Of a stretch of DNA of 64,000 nucleotides, positions 25,604-34,419 are shown piece after piece (the first letter of the stretch is position 1; each line of letters opens with the position of its first letter). The notes below the pieces were generated by a model that ran no database searches, was not told the origin of the DNA, and saw only the letters and a program-made list of their open reading frames with translations. Location: assembly GCF_016881065.1 (NCBI RefSeq), contig NZ_WXYN01000004.1, positions 62,001-126,000 on the forward strand, given 5' to 3'. The translations under genes were made by a program, and so were the position numbers. This DNA is from Planococcus soli (GTDB taxonomy: Bacteria; Bacillota; Bacilli; Bacillales_A; Planococcaceae).

Positions 25604-26014
25604 TCAGCCGAAACTTCCAATTTTATTATTCTTATGAACATCTTCTGTGCCAGCTTCCAAAGCAGTCTTGTAGTAGAAACATTTATGTTCGATGATTTCC
25701 ATTGTCTTTTTTAGTTCTTCCATTTGCGCTTCGACTGTAGCTTTCCGCTCTACGAACATGTCGTACCGCTGCTGCAATGTGGAATCTCCATCAGAGCACC
25801 AATCGATGAAATTCTTGATCTCCTTAATAGGCATGCCGCTCGCTTTCAAGCATTCTACGATTTTCAAAGCGCCGATGTCGGTTTCTTTGAACAGGCGGGT
25901 TCCGCTTGGTGTCCGTTCTACAAATGGCATAAGTCCTTCCTTGTCGTAATAGCGCAATGTATATACGGTCAAATCCAATTCTTTTGCAACTTCGCTGATG
26001 GAAAAAGTTTTCAT
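25604..26014 (-). CDS. adhR: MerR-family regulator AdhR
   Basis: A 136-aa MerR regulator: HTH SISEVAKELDLTVYTLRYYDKEGLMPFVERTPSGTRLF (residues 5-42), recognition wing, and a dimerisation coiled coil (about 80-118). It matches the size and sequence style of AdhR, which in B. subtilis activates adhA in response to formaldehyde and methylglyoxal; a single Cys lies in each of IVECLKAS, DWCSDG and EHKCFYY. It is divergent from adhA across 270 bp carrying a MerR-type promoter. Confidence 0.85.
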   Translation of the reverse strand: MKTFSISEVAKELDLTVYTLRYYDKEGLMPFVERTPSGTRLFKETDIGALKIVECLKASGMPIKEIKNFIDWCSDGDSTLQQRYDMFVERKATVEAQMEELKKTMEIIEHKCFYYKTALEAGTEDVHKNNKIGSFG

Positions 26015-26139
26015 GATTTGTCTCCTCTTTTATATAAGTTATACCTCGAGCCCACTCTAGGTTTCGGAAGAATTTTATCATTGGATTTGTTGAAAGTCAA
26101 AGCCTGGTTATATGAAACGGAAGGATTTCTGCTTCCCAC

Positions 26140-26170
26140 TTGACCTAGAGTTAACTATAGCCTTTAAGAT
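26140..26170 (+). promoter_or_regulatory. MerR-type promoter of adhA
   Basis: TTGACC at 26140-26145 and TAAGAT at 26165-26170 are separated by 19 bp, the long spacer typical of MerR activation. The spacer contains the dyad CTAGAGTTAACTATAG. A related dyad (CTAGAG and CTCGAG) at about 26046-26064 lies before adhR and may mediate autoregulation. Confidence 0.7.
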
Positions 26171-26285
26171 TGGTTAGGAAAGAGAAAAGAAGCATTGTAT
26201 AAAAAATTAATGGAGAACCAAATTATGGTTTTCGTTAATGGCCGATACAAGCAAATTCTCTTAAATATATACAGGAGGTTTTTAT

Positions 26286-27326
26286 ATGATTACTGTAAAA
26301 TCACGAGCTGTCAACGGTCCTGACACACCTTTTGAAAAAACGGAAATTAAACGCCGCGACCTTGATACGCAAGACGTACTGATTGAAATCAAATATTCAG
26401 GGATCTGCCATTCAGACATTCACACTGCACACGGCGAATGGGGTCCAGTAAACTATCCTCTTGTGCCTGGCCATGAAATTGCCGGGATTGTTACAGAAGT
26501 TGGATCTGAGGTCACTAAATACAAGGTTGGGGATCGTGTAGGAGTAGGCTGTATGGTTGATTCCTGCGGCGAATGCGAAAACTGCGAAAAAGGCGAAGAG
26601 CAGTATTGCCTGAAAGGAAATGTTCCGACTTATGCCGGTATCGACAAATACGGCGAGCAGACTCAAGGCGGCTATTCTACTCATATCGTTGTAACGGAAG
26701 GTTTTGTATTGAAAATTCCAGACAATATTGGACTTGATGCTGCGGCACCATTGCTTTGCGCTGGAATTACAACGTTTTCACCGTTGAATCATTGGAATGC
26801 GGGCCCAGGCAAGAAAGTAGCGGTCGTGGGTATGGGCGGTCTTGGACACATGGCTGTTAAAATTGCACATGCCATGGGTGCTGAAGTTACCGTCTTGTCA
26901 CAAACATTGAACAAGAAAGAAGATAGTTTGAAATTCGGGGCAAAAGACCACTATGCCACCAGTGACCCTGAAACTTTCGAAAAACTTGCCGGTACTTTTG
27001 ATTTGATCATCAATACTGTAAGTGCCAAGCTCGACATGGACTCGTACTTCTCGCTGCTGTCGTTGAACGGATCCCTAGTAAATGTGGGCGCGCCAGCAGA
27101 GCCATTATCAGTAAATGTATTTTCTCTCATTGGCCACCGCCGGTCGTTTGCGGGTTCACTGATCGGGGGAATTCGTGAAACTCAGGAAATGCTGGACTTC
27201 TGTGCGGAACACAACATTGTTCCGAGCATCGAAGTCATTTCAGCGGACCAGATTGACGAAGCTTATGATCGTGTATTAGCTTCAGATGTGAAGTACCGTT
27301 TCGTTATCGATGTCAGCACAATATAA
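26286..27326 (+). CDS. adhA: zinc-dependent NAD(P) alcohol dehydrogenase AdhA
   Basis: A 346-aa medium-chain zinc alcohol dehydrogenase of the cinnamyl-alcohol-dehydrogenase/YahK group. Catalytic zinc site: [15 protein letters not shown] (Cys), PGHEIAG (His, Glu). Structural zinc: [15 protein letters not shown] with four Cys. Cofactor fold: [21 protein letters not shown]. subtilis AdhA detoxifies aldehydes and is induced through AdhR, matching the divergent adhR gene and promoter here. Ribosome site CAGGAGG. Terminated by the strong hairpin at 27377. Confidence 0.9.
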   Translation: MITVKSRAVNGPDTPFEKTEIKRRDLDTQDVLIEIKYSGICHSDIHTAHGEWGPVNYPLVPGHEIAGIVTEVGSEVTKYKVGDRVGVGCMVDSCGECENCEKGEEQYCLKGNVPTYAGIDKYGEQTQGGYSTHIVVTEGFVLKIPDNIGLDAAAPLLCAGITTFSPLNHWNAGPGKKVAVVGMGGLGHMAVKIAHAMGAEVTVLSQTLNKKEDSLKFGAKDHYATSDPETFEKLAGTFDLIINTVSAKLDMDSYFSLLSLNGSLVNVGAPAEPLSVNVFSLIGHRRSFAGSLIGGIRETQEMLDFCAEHNIVPSIEVISADQIDEAYDRVLASDVKYRFVIDVSTI

Positions 27327-27376
27327 GCATTAACGGCTGGATTTGAGCAGTACGCTTAGGAGAAATTATACAAATT

Positions 27377-27424
27377 AAAAAGGGAAAGAAGATGCTAATC
27401 TTAGCACATCTTCTTTCCCTTTTT
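27377..27424. terminator. bidirectional terminator between adhA and SDR
   Basis: An 18-bp perfect stem: AAAAAGGGAAAGAAGATG at 27377-27394 with its complement at 27407-27424. A-tract and T-tract flank it, so it serves both convergent genes. Confidence 0.92.
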
Positions 27425-27466
27425 GTGTTGTATTCTGCATGTTCTGTTCGGACTCAGTTGCTGCTA

Positions 27467-28291
27467 TTAATCTTCGGTTGTTTTTTTCCAGCTGTCGTCC
27501 ATGACCATCTTGCCCGGCCACGTGTAAGCTGTAATGCCGCCATCTACTACGATATCTTGTCCTGTCAGGTAGGAGCTGTCGGTAGAAACCAGAAACAAAA
27601 CAGTAGTCGCAATTTCTTTAGGGTCTCCGAGACGTCCTAAAGGTGCCAGCCACTTGTTCGTTTCTCTGAACTGTTGTCCACTTTCTTCTTCTTTTGATCC
27701 AGCTAAGTGGTCAATAAGCGGTGTTTCAATGGTGCCTGGAGAAACAGAGTTGGCGCGAATTCCAGATCTTCCGTATTCAATCGCCAGGGATTTGGTGAAA
27801 TTGATGATGCCGCCTTTTGCCGCGTTATAGCCCGAACGGTTTAAGTCAGCAAAGCTTCCGGACATGGAAGCGTTGTTGACGATGGCTCCACCATGTTCCA
27901 GCATGAGCGGGATAAAATATTTGCTTACGAGAAACGTGCCGCGCAAATCGGTTTCTATAATTTCATCGAACAAGTCAACAGGGTATTCGTGTACTTTTCC
28001 ACCTTCTTGATCGATCCCGGCATTGTTAAACAAAGCATAGACCGCTCCGTATTCTTCTTTTACTTGGTTAGCGAATGCTTGGACTTCCTCTTCTTTTCCA
28101 ACATTTACTTGAAAGCCTTTTGCATTTCCACCGTTTTTCTTTATTTGATCGACTGTTGCATTCAGCTCTTCTTGCTTAATATCCGCAACTAGTACAATTG
28201 CGCCTTCTGCTGCAAATAGTTCAGCAGTAGCCTTTCCGATTCCAGTTGCTCCACCTGTAATAACGGTAATTTTTTCTTGTAGTCTGCTCAT
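27467..28291 (-). CDS. short-chain dehydrogenase
   Basis: A 274-aa classical SDR: ITGGATGIGKATAELF, LFNNAGIDQ, AIVNNASMSGSF (catalytic Ser), YNAAKGG (Tyr, Lys), SVSPGTIETPLI and the C-terminal TGQDIVVDGGITAY. An Asp after beta strand 2 (VLVADIKQ) suggests NAD(H) preference. A tail of about 15 residues (WPGKMVMDDSWKKTTED) follows the usual end. Substrate unknown; it may share the aldehyde/alcohol context of the convergent adhA. GGAGG precedes the ATG. Confidence 0.85.
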   Translation of the reverse strand: MSRLQEKITVITGGATGIGKATAELFAAEGAIVLVADIKQEELNATVDQIKKNGGNAKGFQVNVGKEEEVQAFANQVKEEYGAVYALFNNAGIDQEGGKVHEYPVDLFDEIIETDLRGTFLVSKYFIPLMLEHGGAIVNNASMSGSFADLNRSGYNAAKGGIINFTKSLAIEYGRSGIRANSVSPGTIETPLIDHLAGSKEEESGQQFRETNKWLAPLGRLGDPKEIATTVLFLVSTDSSYLTGQDIVVDGGITAYTWPGKMVMDDSWKKTTED

Positions 28292-28482
28292 TTTTTTTCC
28301 TCCTTCGATAGTTGAGATGATCCGCTTTCGGGTTTATTAGAACGATTCATTTATCAATCCTTTTCCTATCTACCACTTGTGTGTTCTGATAAACCATTTC
28401 TTTTGATGTAACCGCTTTATCCCTTTTCTTTTTTTGCTTTGCAACAAGAACGCAGCTTATAGCGGTCAAACCTCGCCAAAGC

Positions 28483-28520
28483 AAAAAAAACCGGCTTCTC
28501 CTAAGAGAAACCGGTTTTTT
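28483..28520. terminator. terminator after M23 peptidase gene
   Basis: An A-tract and AACCGG-CTTCTC stem pairs with GAGAA-CCGGTTTTTT, 5 bp from the stop of the peptidase gene. It looks bidirectional. The neighbouring 28292-28482 carries only the SDR promoter region. Confidence 0.85.
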
Positions 28521-28524
28521 ACTA

Positions 28525-29907
28525 TTATCGTACGTATGGAGCAGGGTTGACAGCGTTTGAACGTGCGCCGTTCCAGGGTCCTACGTGAATTTCAAAGTGA
28601 AGGTGCGTACCGGTTGAACGGCCTGTGTTGCCCATTCCGCCGACTTGTTGTCCCTGTGAAACCGATTGGCCGACTGATACATTGATTGAATTCATATGTG
28701 CATAAACAGTCGAATGTGTTTGGCCATTAATGGAGTGTGTAAGGATAACAACATTTCCATATCCGCCCATGCTGCCTGCGTGCGAAACCATTCCGCTCGC
28801 TGCGGCTACAATTGGTGTTCCAGGTGAGTTTGCAATATCCATTCCAAGATGTGATTCTGCTCCAGCGCCAATGTCACGGCCGCCGAATCCAGAAGTAAAT
28901 CTGCCTGTTGAAGGAAGGATGAATGTTGAACTGCCTGCATTGGAAGCTACCGAAGCTTGTGTAACTTCTTGAGGTGCCGCTGCAGGTGCCGAAACTTCAG
29001 ATGCTTTTGAAGCTGCTGCTGCGGCAGCTGCTTCTGCAGCAGATGCCGCAGCTTGGCGCTCGGCTTCCGCTTTACGTGCTGCTGCTTCTCTGGCTAAACG
29101 TGCTTCTTCTGCTTTGCGTGCAATTTCTGCAAGACGTGCTTGCTCTGCCCCAATTTTTTTCTCTAAATCTGCACTGACGTTCATTGTTTCGCTATGTTCT
29201 GATTCAAGCGTTGACTTTTCTTTCGCTAAACGCGATTGTTCAGCTTTTAAGTCAGTTTCAAGTTGAGCTTGTTCATTTTTTTGTGCATCAAGTGAATTTT
29301 TCAAAGTGACCAATTCTGCTTTTTTAGCTTCTTGTTCAGCAAGCTTGGTTTCCACTTCTGCTTTTTGCTCAGCTAGAAGTTTTTTGTCAGCTGCTTGTTC
29401 CCGCATAATTTCACGGTCTGCTTCTATTAAGATATTGACTGCTGAAAATCGGTCAATAAAATCGACAAAGCTGTTTGCTCCAAGAAGTACATCTATGTAG
29501 TCGACTGAGCCTCCGCTTAACTGGATCGCACGTGCACGTTCTTTTAGAAGTTCTTCGCGTTCTGCAATTTTTCTTTCCAACTCTTCAATGGACTTTCTCA
29601 ATTCGTCGATTTCGACTTTTGTCTGGTCGATTTCTGCTTGAGCAACGTCAATTTTGGTTTGTGTTTCGATGATTTGGTTATCCAACTCGCGGATTTTTGC
29701 GATGATTTTTTCGAGTGTGGTTTGGTTTTGAGAGATTTCACTGGTTTTTTGTTGAATTCCGGAGTTCAATTCGCTTTGCTTCTGTTGAACCTCCTGTTTT
29801 TGTTTCTCTAAATCACTCAGTTTGTCAGCATTTGCGGTAGGCAAAAACATGGTTAAAGCCAATACAGCTGATAAAGCGATCATTAGAACTTTTGATAATG
29901 ATTTCAA
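28525..29907 (-). CDS. secreted M23 murein peptidase with coiled coil (EnvC/CwlO-like)
   Basis: A 460-aa exported protein. Residues 1-28 are a signal peptide ending ANA. Residues 30-270 form a long coiled coil (PcsB/CwlO/EnvC type, SGGSVDYIDVLLGANSFVDFIDR in the middle). An Ala-rich linker (about 275-325) follows, then a LytM/M23 domain with the zinc motifs HLGMD and HLHFE. The combination matches FtsEX-regulated cell-wall hydrolases or their activators. Complete zinc ligands suggest an active endopeptidase. Ala-rich repeats (EAAAAAAASKAS) are a likely flexible spacer. Confidence 0.92.
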   Translation of the reverse strand: MKSLSKVLMIALSAVLALTMFLPTANADKLSDLEKQKQEVQQKQSELNSGIQQKTSEISQNQTTLEKIIAKIRELDNQIIETQTKIDVAQAEIDQTKVEIDELRKSIEELERKIAEREELLKERARAIQLSGGSVDYIDVLLGANSFVDFIDRFSAVNILIEADREIMREQAADKKLLAEQKAEVETKLAEQEAKKAELVTLKNSLDAQKNEQAQLETDLKAEQSRLAKEKSTLESEHSETMNVSADLEKKIGAEQARLAEIARKAEEARLAREAAARKAEAERQAAASAAEAAAAAAASKASEVSAPAAAPQEVTQASVASNAGSSTFILPSTGRFTSGFGGRDIGAGAESHLGMDIANSPGTPIVAAASGMVSHAGSMGGYGNVVILTHSINGQTHSTVYAHMNSINVSVGQSVSQGQQVGGMGNTGRSTGTHLHFEIHVGPWNGARSNAVNPAPYVR

Positions 29908-30157
29908 ACTCTTGCTCCCCTTTCGTTTTCCGTGGCTATCTATAAGTTATCGTGAAAAATTAGATTATCTCGGTGATTTTCCCGGCCAATTCTTTTGCAT
30001 TAGGGAAAATCCAGCAGACCCATTGTACCACCCCATAAACCTGTTTATTATTACAGTTTCTTATCAATTTGACTTCGAACATGACAAAGAGTCAGATAAC
30101 TGTACAAGTAGTTTTGAAGAACTGTGCTACTTATCTAATTACAAAGGAACAAAAAAA

Positions 30158-30190
30158 AGCCTTTCCCCCAAAAAACTAGGGGAAAGGCTT
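30158..30190 (-). terminator. terminator after the uspA-type gene
   Basis: AAGCCTTTCCCC at 30158-30169 pairs with GGGGAAAGGCTT at 30179-30190. On the minus strand it is followed by a T-tract. The stem runs up to the UspA stop at 30195. Confidence 0.88.
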
Positions 30191-30194
30191 TCAG

Positions 30195-30659
30195 TTATTC
30201 GTCTGCTAATACGTCAGCTTGTTCTCGTCTGACAACCAATACGTCGCATTTGGCTGTGCGGACAATGCGTTCGGAAACGCTGCCCATTATAAACCGTTCT
30301 GCAGCATTTAATCCGGTCGCACCGCAAACAATGACATCAGCATTTAATTTAGGTGCCAATTCTTTCGGGATCGCAATTTTTGGAACTCCGTATTCAATGA
30401 TGACATTTACATTTTCCACGCCGGCAGCCAGCGCTTCGTCTTTGTACTTAGCCAATAGTTCTTCGGATGTTTTTTTCGTACGATCAGCAATCGTGCGGTC
30501 GTAGGCTTCAATGGAACCAAATGAACGGTTGTCGATAATATGGGCCAAGTGCAAGGTCGCGTTGTTGCGGGCAGCGGCGGCTGCACCTTTCTTGAATGCC
30601 AACTCAGATTCTTTGGAACCGTCTACTGCTACTAGAATATTGGAATATTTTAAAGTCAT
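30195..30659 (-). CDS. universal stress protein UspA family
   Basis: A 154-aa UspA protein. ILVAVDGSKESELAFKKG begins the fold, and the ATP-binding signature GATGLNAAERFIMGSVSERIV (G-x2-G-x9-G-S/T) is intact, so it is probably an ATP-binding member. It ends with the family strand CDVLVVR. It is divergent from fnr (185 bp), which fits redox or stress control, but no operator was identified. Confidence 0.92.
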   Translation of the reverse strand: MTLKYSNILVAVDGSKESELAFKKGAAAAARNNATLHLAHIIDNRSFGSIEAYDRTIADRTKKTSEELLAKYKDEALAAGVENVNVIIEYGVPKIAIPKELAPKLNADVIVCGATGLNAAERFIMGSVSERIVRTAKCDVLVVRREQADVLADE

Positions 30660-30843
30660 TCAGCATTCCTCCTCGTCTCTCTACTTAAAGGGATTCGCTG
30701 TCGGGACGCAGAGTTCCTTCTTAATTTTTATAATCTTTAGGCAACTGGTGTCGGGATGATGAACTTTATATAATAGCCAAGGCAATTCGTGGTAAAATAT
30801 AGAAAAGATTCTGTTCGGAAGCATGAGGAAAGGTGGGGCCGAT

Positions 30844-31545
30844 TTGAAGGCTGATATAGGAAGTGTGGAAGCATTGACAGAAATGGAAGAATTGCTGACC
30901 ATACGCCATCAAGTCAAAAGACTGAAAAAGGACAATTATTTATTTCGTGAAGGGGATTCCATCGGCGGAGTCTTTATCATTCGCTCAGGTAAAATTCAGA
31001 TTGAAAAAGTGACGCCAAACGGCCGGGAGTTGACGTTAAAAATTTGCGGACCGGGCCAAATGGTTGGCGAAGTGACTATTTTTTCCGAAGCTCCTAAGTA
31101 TATGCTGGATGCACGTGCCATTGAAGACACGGTTTGCCTTCACATCTCGATCAACGATTTGGAAGAAGCCTTGCTGTCCAATGGCAAGTTGTCAGTCGCC
31201 TTTATGAAGTGGATGGGCATTGACCAGCAGAAAACACAGACGAAATTCCGTGACTTGCTGCTGCATGGCAAAAAAGGAGCGCTGTATTCAACTTTGATCA
31301 GACTTTCCAACAGCTACGGAGTCCGAACTGAAAAGGGCATCTTGATTGATATGGTGCTGACCAATCAGGAATTGGCAAACTTTTGCGGAATGACGAGGGA
31401 AGTGGTCAACCGGATGTTGAATGATTTGAAAAAACGTGGATTATTGACTTTGTGTGAAGGGAAAATACTATTGCACGATATTGAACATTTGAAGGTAGAG
31501 ACAAATTGCGAAAACTGTCCGATCTATTTATGCAAAATTGATTAA
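30844..31545 (+). CDS. fnr: Fnr, oxygen-sensing Crp/Fnr regulator
   Basis: A 233-aa Crp/Fnr regulator: cyclic-nucleotide-like beta barrel (about 20-125), dimer helix (FMKWMGIDQQKTQTKFRDLLLHGKKGALYSTLIRLSNSYGV closely follows B. subtilis Fnr), HTH TNQELANFCGMTREVVNRMLNDLKKRG, and the C-terminal Cys cluster C222-x2-C225-x4-C230 (CENCPIYLCKID). In B. subtilis Fnr three C-terminal Cys and an Asp bind a [4Fe-4S] cluster, so this is the Bacillus-type anaerobic regulator. I prefer TTG 30844 (AAAGGTGGGG upstream) to ATG 30823. An FNR box lies 74 bp downstream, before the oxidase operon. Confidence 0.92.
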   Translation: MKADIGSVEALTEMEELLTIRHQVKRLKKDNYLFREGDSIGGVFIIRSGKIQIEKVTPNGRELTLKICGPGQMVGEVTIFSEAPKYMLDARAIEDTVCLHISINDLEEALLSNGKLSVAFMKWMGIDQQKTQTKFRDLLLHGKKGALYSTLIRLSNSYGVRTEKGILIDMVLTNQELANFCGMTREVVNRMLNDLKKRGLLTLCEGKILLHDIEHLKVETNCENCPIYLCKID

Positions 31546-31549
31546 CACA

Positions 31550-31580
31550 AGAGCTTGCCCAAAAGGCAGGCTCTTTTTTT
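31550..31580 (+). terminator. terminator after fnr
   Basis: AGAGCTTGCC pairs with GGCAGGCTCT and is followed by seven T, immediately after the fnr stop. Confidence 0.88.
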
Positions 31581-31618
31581 GTCTGAAATTTGTCAATCTG
31601 TCAAAAATACGCTTGGAG

Positions 31619-31634
31619 TGTGAGAAATGTCACA
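31619..31634 (+). promoter_or_regulatory. FNR box
   Basis: TGTGAGAAATGTCACA fits TGTGA-N6-TCACA exactly. It is about 79 bp before the first oxidase gene. A TAGCAT/TAGGCT -10-like sequence at 31651-31661 would put the box centre near -37 to -42, the class II activator position, but repression cannot be excluded. Confidence 0.75.
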
Positions 31635-31697
31635 GTGCCAAACAATGGGATAGCATAGGCTGAAAGTAAGATTGATGCGCATAAGAGGTGAGAAAAA

Positions 31698-31820
31698 ATG
31701 AGTCAGGAAAACCGGGAGCCGGAACCTAATTTGAAAGGTACGTTAGTGAGTGTATTTATAGTAGGGCTGATCATCATTGTGATGTGGATCGCCGTTTATT
31801 TAATGTATGAAGCCCGTTAA
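31698..31820 (+). CDS. cytochrome c oxidase subunit IIa-like small protein
   Basis: A 40-aa protein, MSQENREPEPNLKG followed by one hydrophobic helix (TLVSVFIVGLIIIVMWIAVYLMY) and EAR. Size, single helix and place just before subunit II match subunit IIa of ba3-type oxidases, which supplies the second helix missing from subunit II. GAGGTGAG precedes the ATG. It is probably the first gene of the oxidase operon and would be overlooked by most gene callers. Confidence 0.75.
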   Translation: MSQENREPEPNLKGTLVSVFIVGLIIIVMWIAVYLMYEAR

Positions 31821-31849
31821 GGGAGAGAGAAAGAAAGGAATGGATTGGA

Positions 31850-32323
31850 ATGCATCTTCATAAGTATGAAAAAATTTGGCTGGTATTCGGTATTGCTTCA
31901 CTGATCGTGTTTTTAAGCGTGGTGGGAGTGAGTGCATTTTCTCAAGACCATACCCCTGCGGGAGGGATGGAAACCATCGATCCCAAAAAAGTAAACGAAA
32001 CCGCACCTTTCGATAATCCGGGCGTTACCCAATTGGACGATGATACCTACCAGGTCGCCATTGTTGCACTGGCTTTCGGCTATACGGCACCGGAATTAAA
32101 AGTGCCGGTTGGCAAAGAAATCGTTTTTAAAGTGACCAGCACCGATGTGGTCCATAGTTTCACCATCGATAATACAAAGGTCAACATGATGGTCGTTCCA
32201 GGACGCATCACGACAAAATCCTACACATTTGAAAAACCCGGCACGTATTTGATTCTTTGCAATGAATACTGCGGAACGGGCCATCACATGATGTATACAG
32301 AGATAGAGGTGTACGAGGAATGA
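31850..32323 (+). CDS. cbaB: ba3-type cytochrome c oxidase subunit II
   Basis: A 157-aa subunit II with one N-terminal membrane helix (residues 9-30) and a CuA cupredoxin domain. The CuA ligands are all present: H102 (DVVHSF), C137-x-E139-x-C141, H145 and M148 in CNEYCGTGHHMM. Short length and a single helix are typical of ba3 oxidases rather than aa3 enzymes. It overlaps subunit I by 4 nt (ATGA), so translation is coupled. Confidence 0.94.
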   Translation: MHLHKYEKIWLVFGIASLIVFLSVVGVSAFSQDHTPAGGMETIDPKKVNETAPFDNPGVTQLDDDTYQVAIVALAFGYTAPELKVPVGKEIVFKVTSTDVVHSFTIDNTKVNMMVVPGRITTKSYTFEKPGTYLILCNEYCGTGHHMMYTEIEVYEE

Positions 32324-33972
32324 TTGCTGTGCAAGATCGCAAACTCGCTTTATGGAATATCGGCGTAGCTTATGCCGCATTTTTAATCGGTACATTATGT
32401 GGACTGCTTCAGGTCTTTATCCGCAACGATGCTCTTCAGCTGCCGGCTTGGCTGGATTACTATCAAATTTTAACGGCACATGGCGTGCTGCTCGCACTTA
32501 TCTTTACGACATTTTTTATTTTTGGTTTCTTTATTACGGGCATGAGCAAGAGCCTTGGAAGCTTTGGACCTAAAGTCCGGTTGTTTTCCTGGGTCGGTTT
32601 CTGGGTGACGCTGCTTGGCACTGTGATGGCGACTGCCATGATCGTGGCAGGAGAAGCTTCTGTTCTGTACACCTTTTATGCACCACTAAAGGCAAGTGGC
32701 TTTTACTATGTAGGACTTGCCTTAGTGATCATTGGAACGTGGATCAGCAGTTTCGCGTTGGTCGGGCATTACCGCGTATGGCGAAAAAATAACAAAGGGC
32801 AGTTGAGCCCGTTGTTCGCGTTCATGACCATCACCACCATCATCATGTGGATCATTGCGTGCCTTGGTGTGGTCGCAACAGTAGTGTTCCAATACATCCC
32901 GTGGGCCTTCGGCTGGACCGATACCATTGATGTAGAGCTGAGCCGCACCTTGTTCTGGTTTTTCGGGCATCCCCTTGTGTATTTCTGGCTGTTGCCGGCA
33001 TACATGGCCTGGTACGTTATCGTACCGAAAATCCTGGGTGTAAAAGTATTCAGCGATTCTTTGGCACGTTTATCTTTTGTACTCTTTATCCTGTTTTCCA
33101 TTCCTGTTGGATTCCACCATCAGCTGACAGAACCGGGAATTTCGAACTTCTGGAAATTCCTTCAGGTGGTGTTGACGTTCATGGTCATCGTGCCATCATT
33201 GATGACGGCGTTCTCGATGTTCGCGACATTTGAAATCGCTGGACGCAAGAATGGTGGAAAAGGCCTTTTCGGCTGGTTTACGAAGCTGCCTTGGAAAGAT
33301 ATCCGCTTCACGTCCATTTTTATCGCCATGGCATTCTTTATTCCCGGTGGGGCTGGCGGCATTATCAATGCGAGCTTCCAATTGAACGAAGTCGTCCACA
33401 ATACCTTATGGATTGTTGGACATTTCCATATCACGGTGGGAACGCCAGTGGCCATGACGTTTATGGGGCTGACGTTTTGGCTGATCCCGTATCTGACAGG
33501 AAGAAAATTCACGAAAGCCATGAAGATGCTTGGATTGGTCCAAATCATCACCTGGTCGATTGGGATGCTCTTGATGTCAACATCGCAGCATATTTTGGGG
33601 CTTCTCGGAGCACCGCGAAGAACCGCTTATTCGGGTTATAACAACCACCCTTCCGCAATGGAATGGTTTGACGGCATCCTGACCAATCATGTCACGATGG
33701 CCGTCGGGGGAAGCATTCTTTTCGTTTCGGCAATGATTCTTATCTATATCGTTGTCATGACGATGTTCCTGTCGCCTAAAGCGGTTGAAGAAAAAGACTT
33801 GGTGGACTTTCCGATGGCGGAAAGCGACATGTCCCGCACACCGAAATGGCTGGAAAACTGGTGGATTTGGATCGGTCTTGCGGTGTTGCTCATTGCAGTC
33901 GCGTACGCGATTCCATTAAGCCATATGATTCAACATGCACCTCCAGGCTCGGAAGGATTCAAAACTTGGTAG
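32320..33972 (+). CDS. cbaA: ba3-type cytochrome c oxidase subunit I
   Basis: A 550-aa heme-copper oxidase subunit I of the B (ba3) family, with 13 or so helices. Ligands: low-spin heme His in LTAHGVLLALIF (H54), CuB His and cross-linked Tyr in FFGHPLVYFWLLPAY, the CuB His pair in GFHHQLTEPG, and both heme His in WIVGHFHITVG. It reduces O2 to water while pumping protons and usually has high O2 affinity. The preceding FNR box suggests oxygen control. Confidence 0.95.
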   Translation: MIAVQDRKLALWNIGVAYAAFLIGTLCGLLQVFIRNDALQLPAWLDYYQILTAHGVLLALIFTTFFIFGFFITGMSKSLGSFGPKVRLFSWVGFWVTLLGTVMATAMIVAGEASVLYTFYAPLKASGFYYVGLALVIIGTWISSFALVGHYRVWRKNNKGQLSPLFAFMTITTIIMWIIACLGVVATVVFQYIPWAFGWTDTIDVELSRTLFWFFGHPLVYFWLLPAYMAWYVIVPKILGVKVFSDSLARLSFVLFILFSIPVGFHHQLTEPGISNFWKFLQVVLTFMVIVPSLMTAFSMFATFEIAGRKNGGKGLFGWFTKLPWKDIRFTSIFIAMAFFIPGGAGGIINASFQLNEVVHNTLWIVGHFHITVGTPVAMTFMGLTFWLIPYLTGRKFTKAMKMLGLVQIITWSIGMLLMSTSQHILGLLGAPRRTAYSGYNNHPSAMEWFDGILTNHVTMAVGGSILFVSAMILIYIVVMTMFLSPKAVEEKDLVDFPMAESDMSRTPKWLENWWIWIGLAVLLIAVAYAIPLSHMIQHAPPGSEGFKTW

Positions 33973-33985
33973 GAGTTGAGGAATA

Positions 33986-34069
33986 ATGTTCACGATGGTC
34001 ATTTCATTGACGGTTGTCTTTGTCGCATTTACGGCGATGCTGGTGGAAATCTCTTCTATAGAAGAGTGA
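33986..34069 (+). CDS. 27-aa single-helix protein after cbaA
   Basis: MFTMVISLTVVFVAFTAMLV then EISSIEE: one transmembrane helix with a short acidic tail. The ATG is 13 nt after the cbaA stop, with GAGTTGAGGA as ribosome site. Tiny accessory subunits are common in heme-copper oxidases (CbaD, CcoQ, CydX), so an accessory role is plausible but not shown. Confidence 0.55.
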   Translation: MFTMVISLTVVFVAFTAMLVEISSIEE

Positions 34070-34419
34070 ACTGAAGGCAGAAGCTCTGGTTTTTCAAAGT
34101 GATTGAGGAGATTAGAAAAAAATCTTATGAAAGAGTCCTTTGCCGAGTCGGCACAGGGCTCTTATCTGTGTTCAAATAAATGCACTGTGGATTTATGGTC
34201 GCTCAGCCAAAATTCCCACAAAACTCATCCGTTTGGACGCAAATCACGGCAGCAGGGCTGCGGGCCCGAAAGTGAATGGTAATCTTTGGAAAGTCGCAGC
34301 TTGTCGCAAGTTTTCTCACTGCCTATTTTTAAGCTTGTTTGGCAAGGGATGGAAATTGTATTCCTTTTAAATGTTCTATAATATTGAAACTAAAAGAACA
34401 GGAAGTTGGGGCTTATGCG
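34070..34419. other. intergenic region with hairpin
   Basis: A stem of AAGAGTCCTTTGCC (34131-34144) with GGCACAGGGCTCTT (34150-34163) is the probable terminator of the oxidase operon. The remaining 250 bp holds no gene I can support; an open frame from 34140 on the + strand lacks a ribosome site and family features. Confidence 0.5.
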
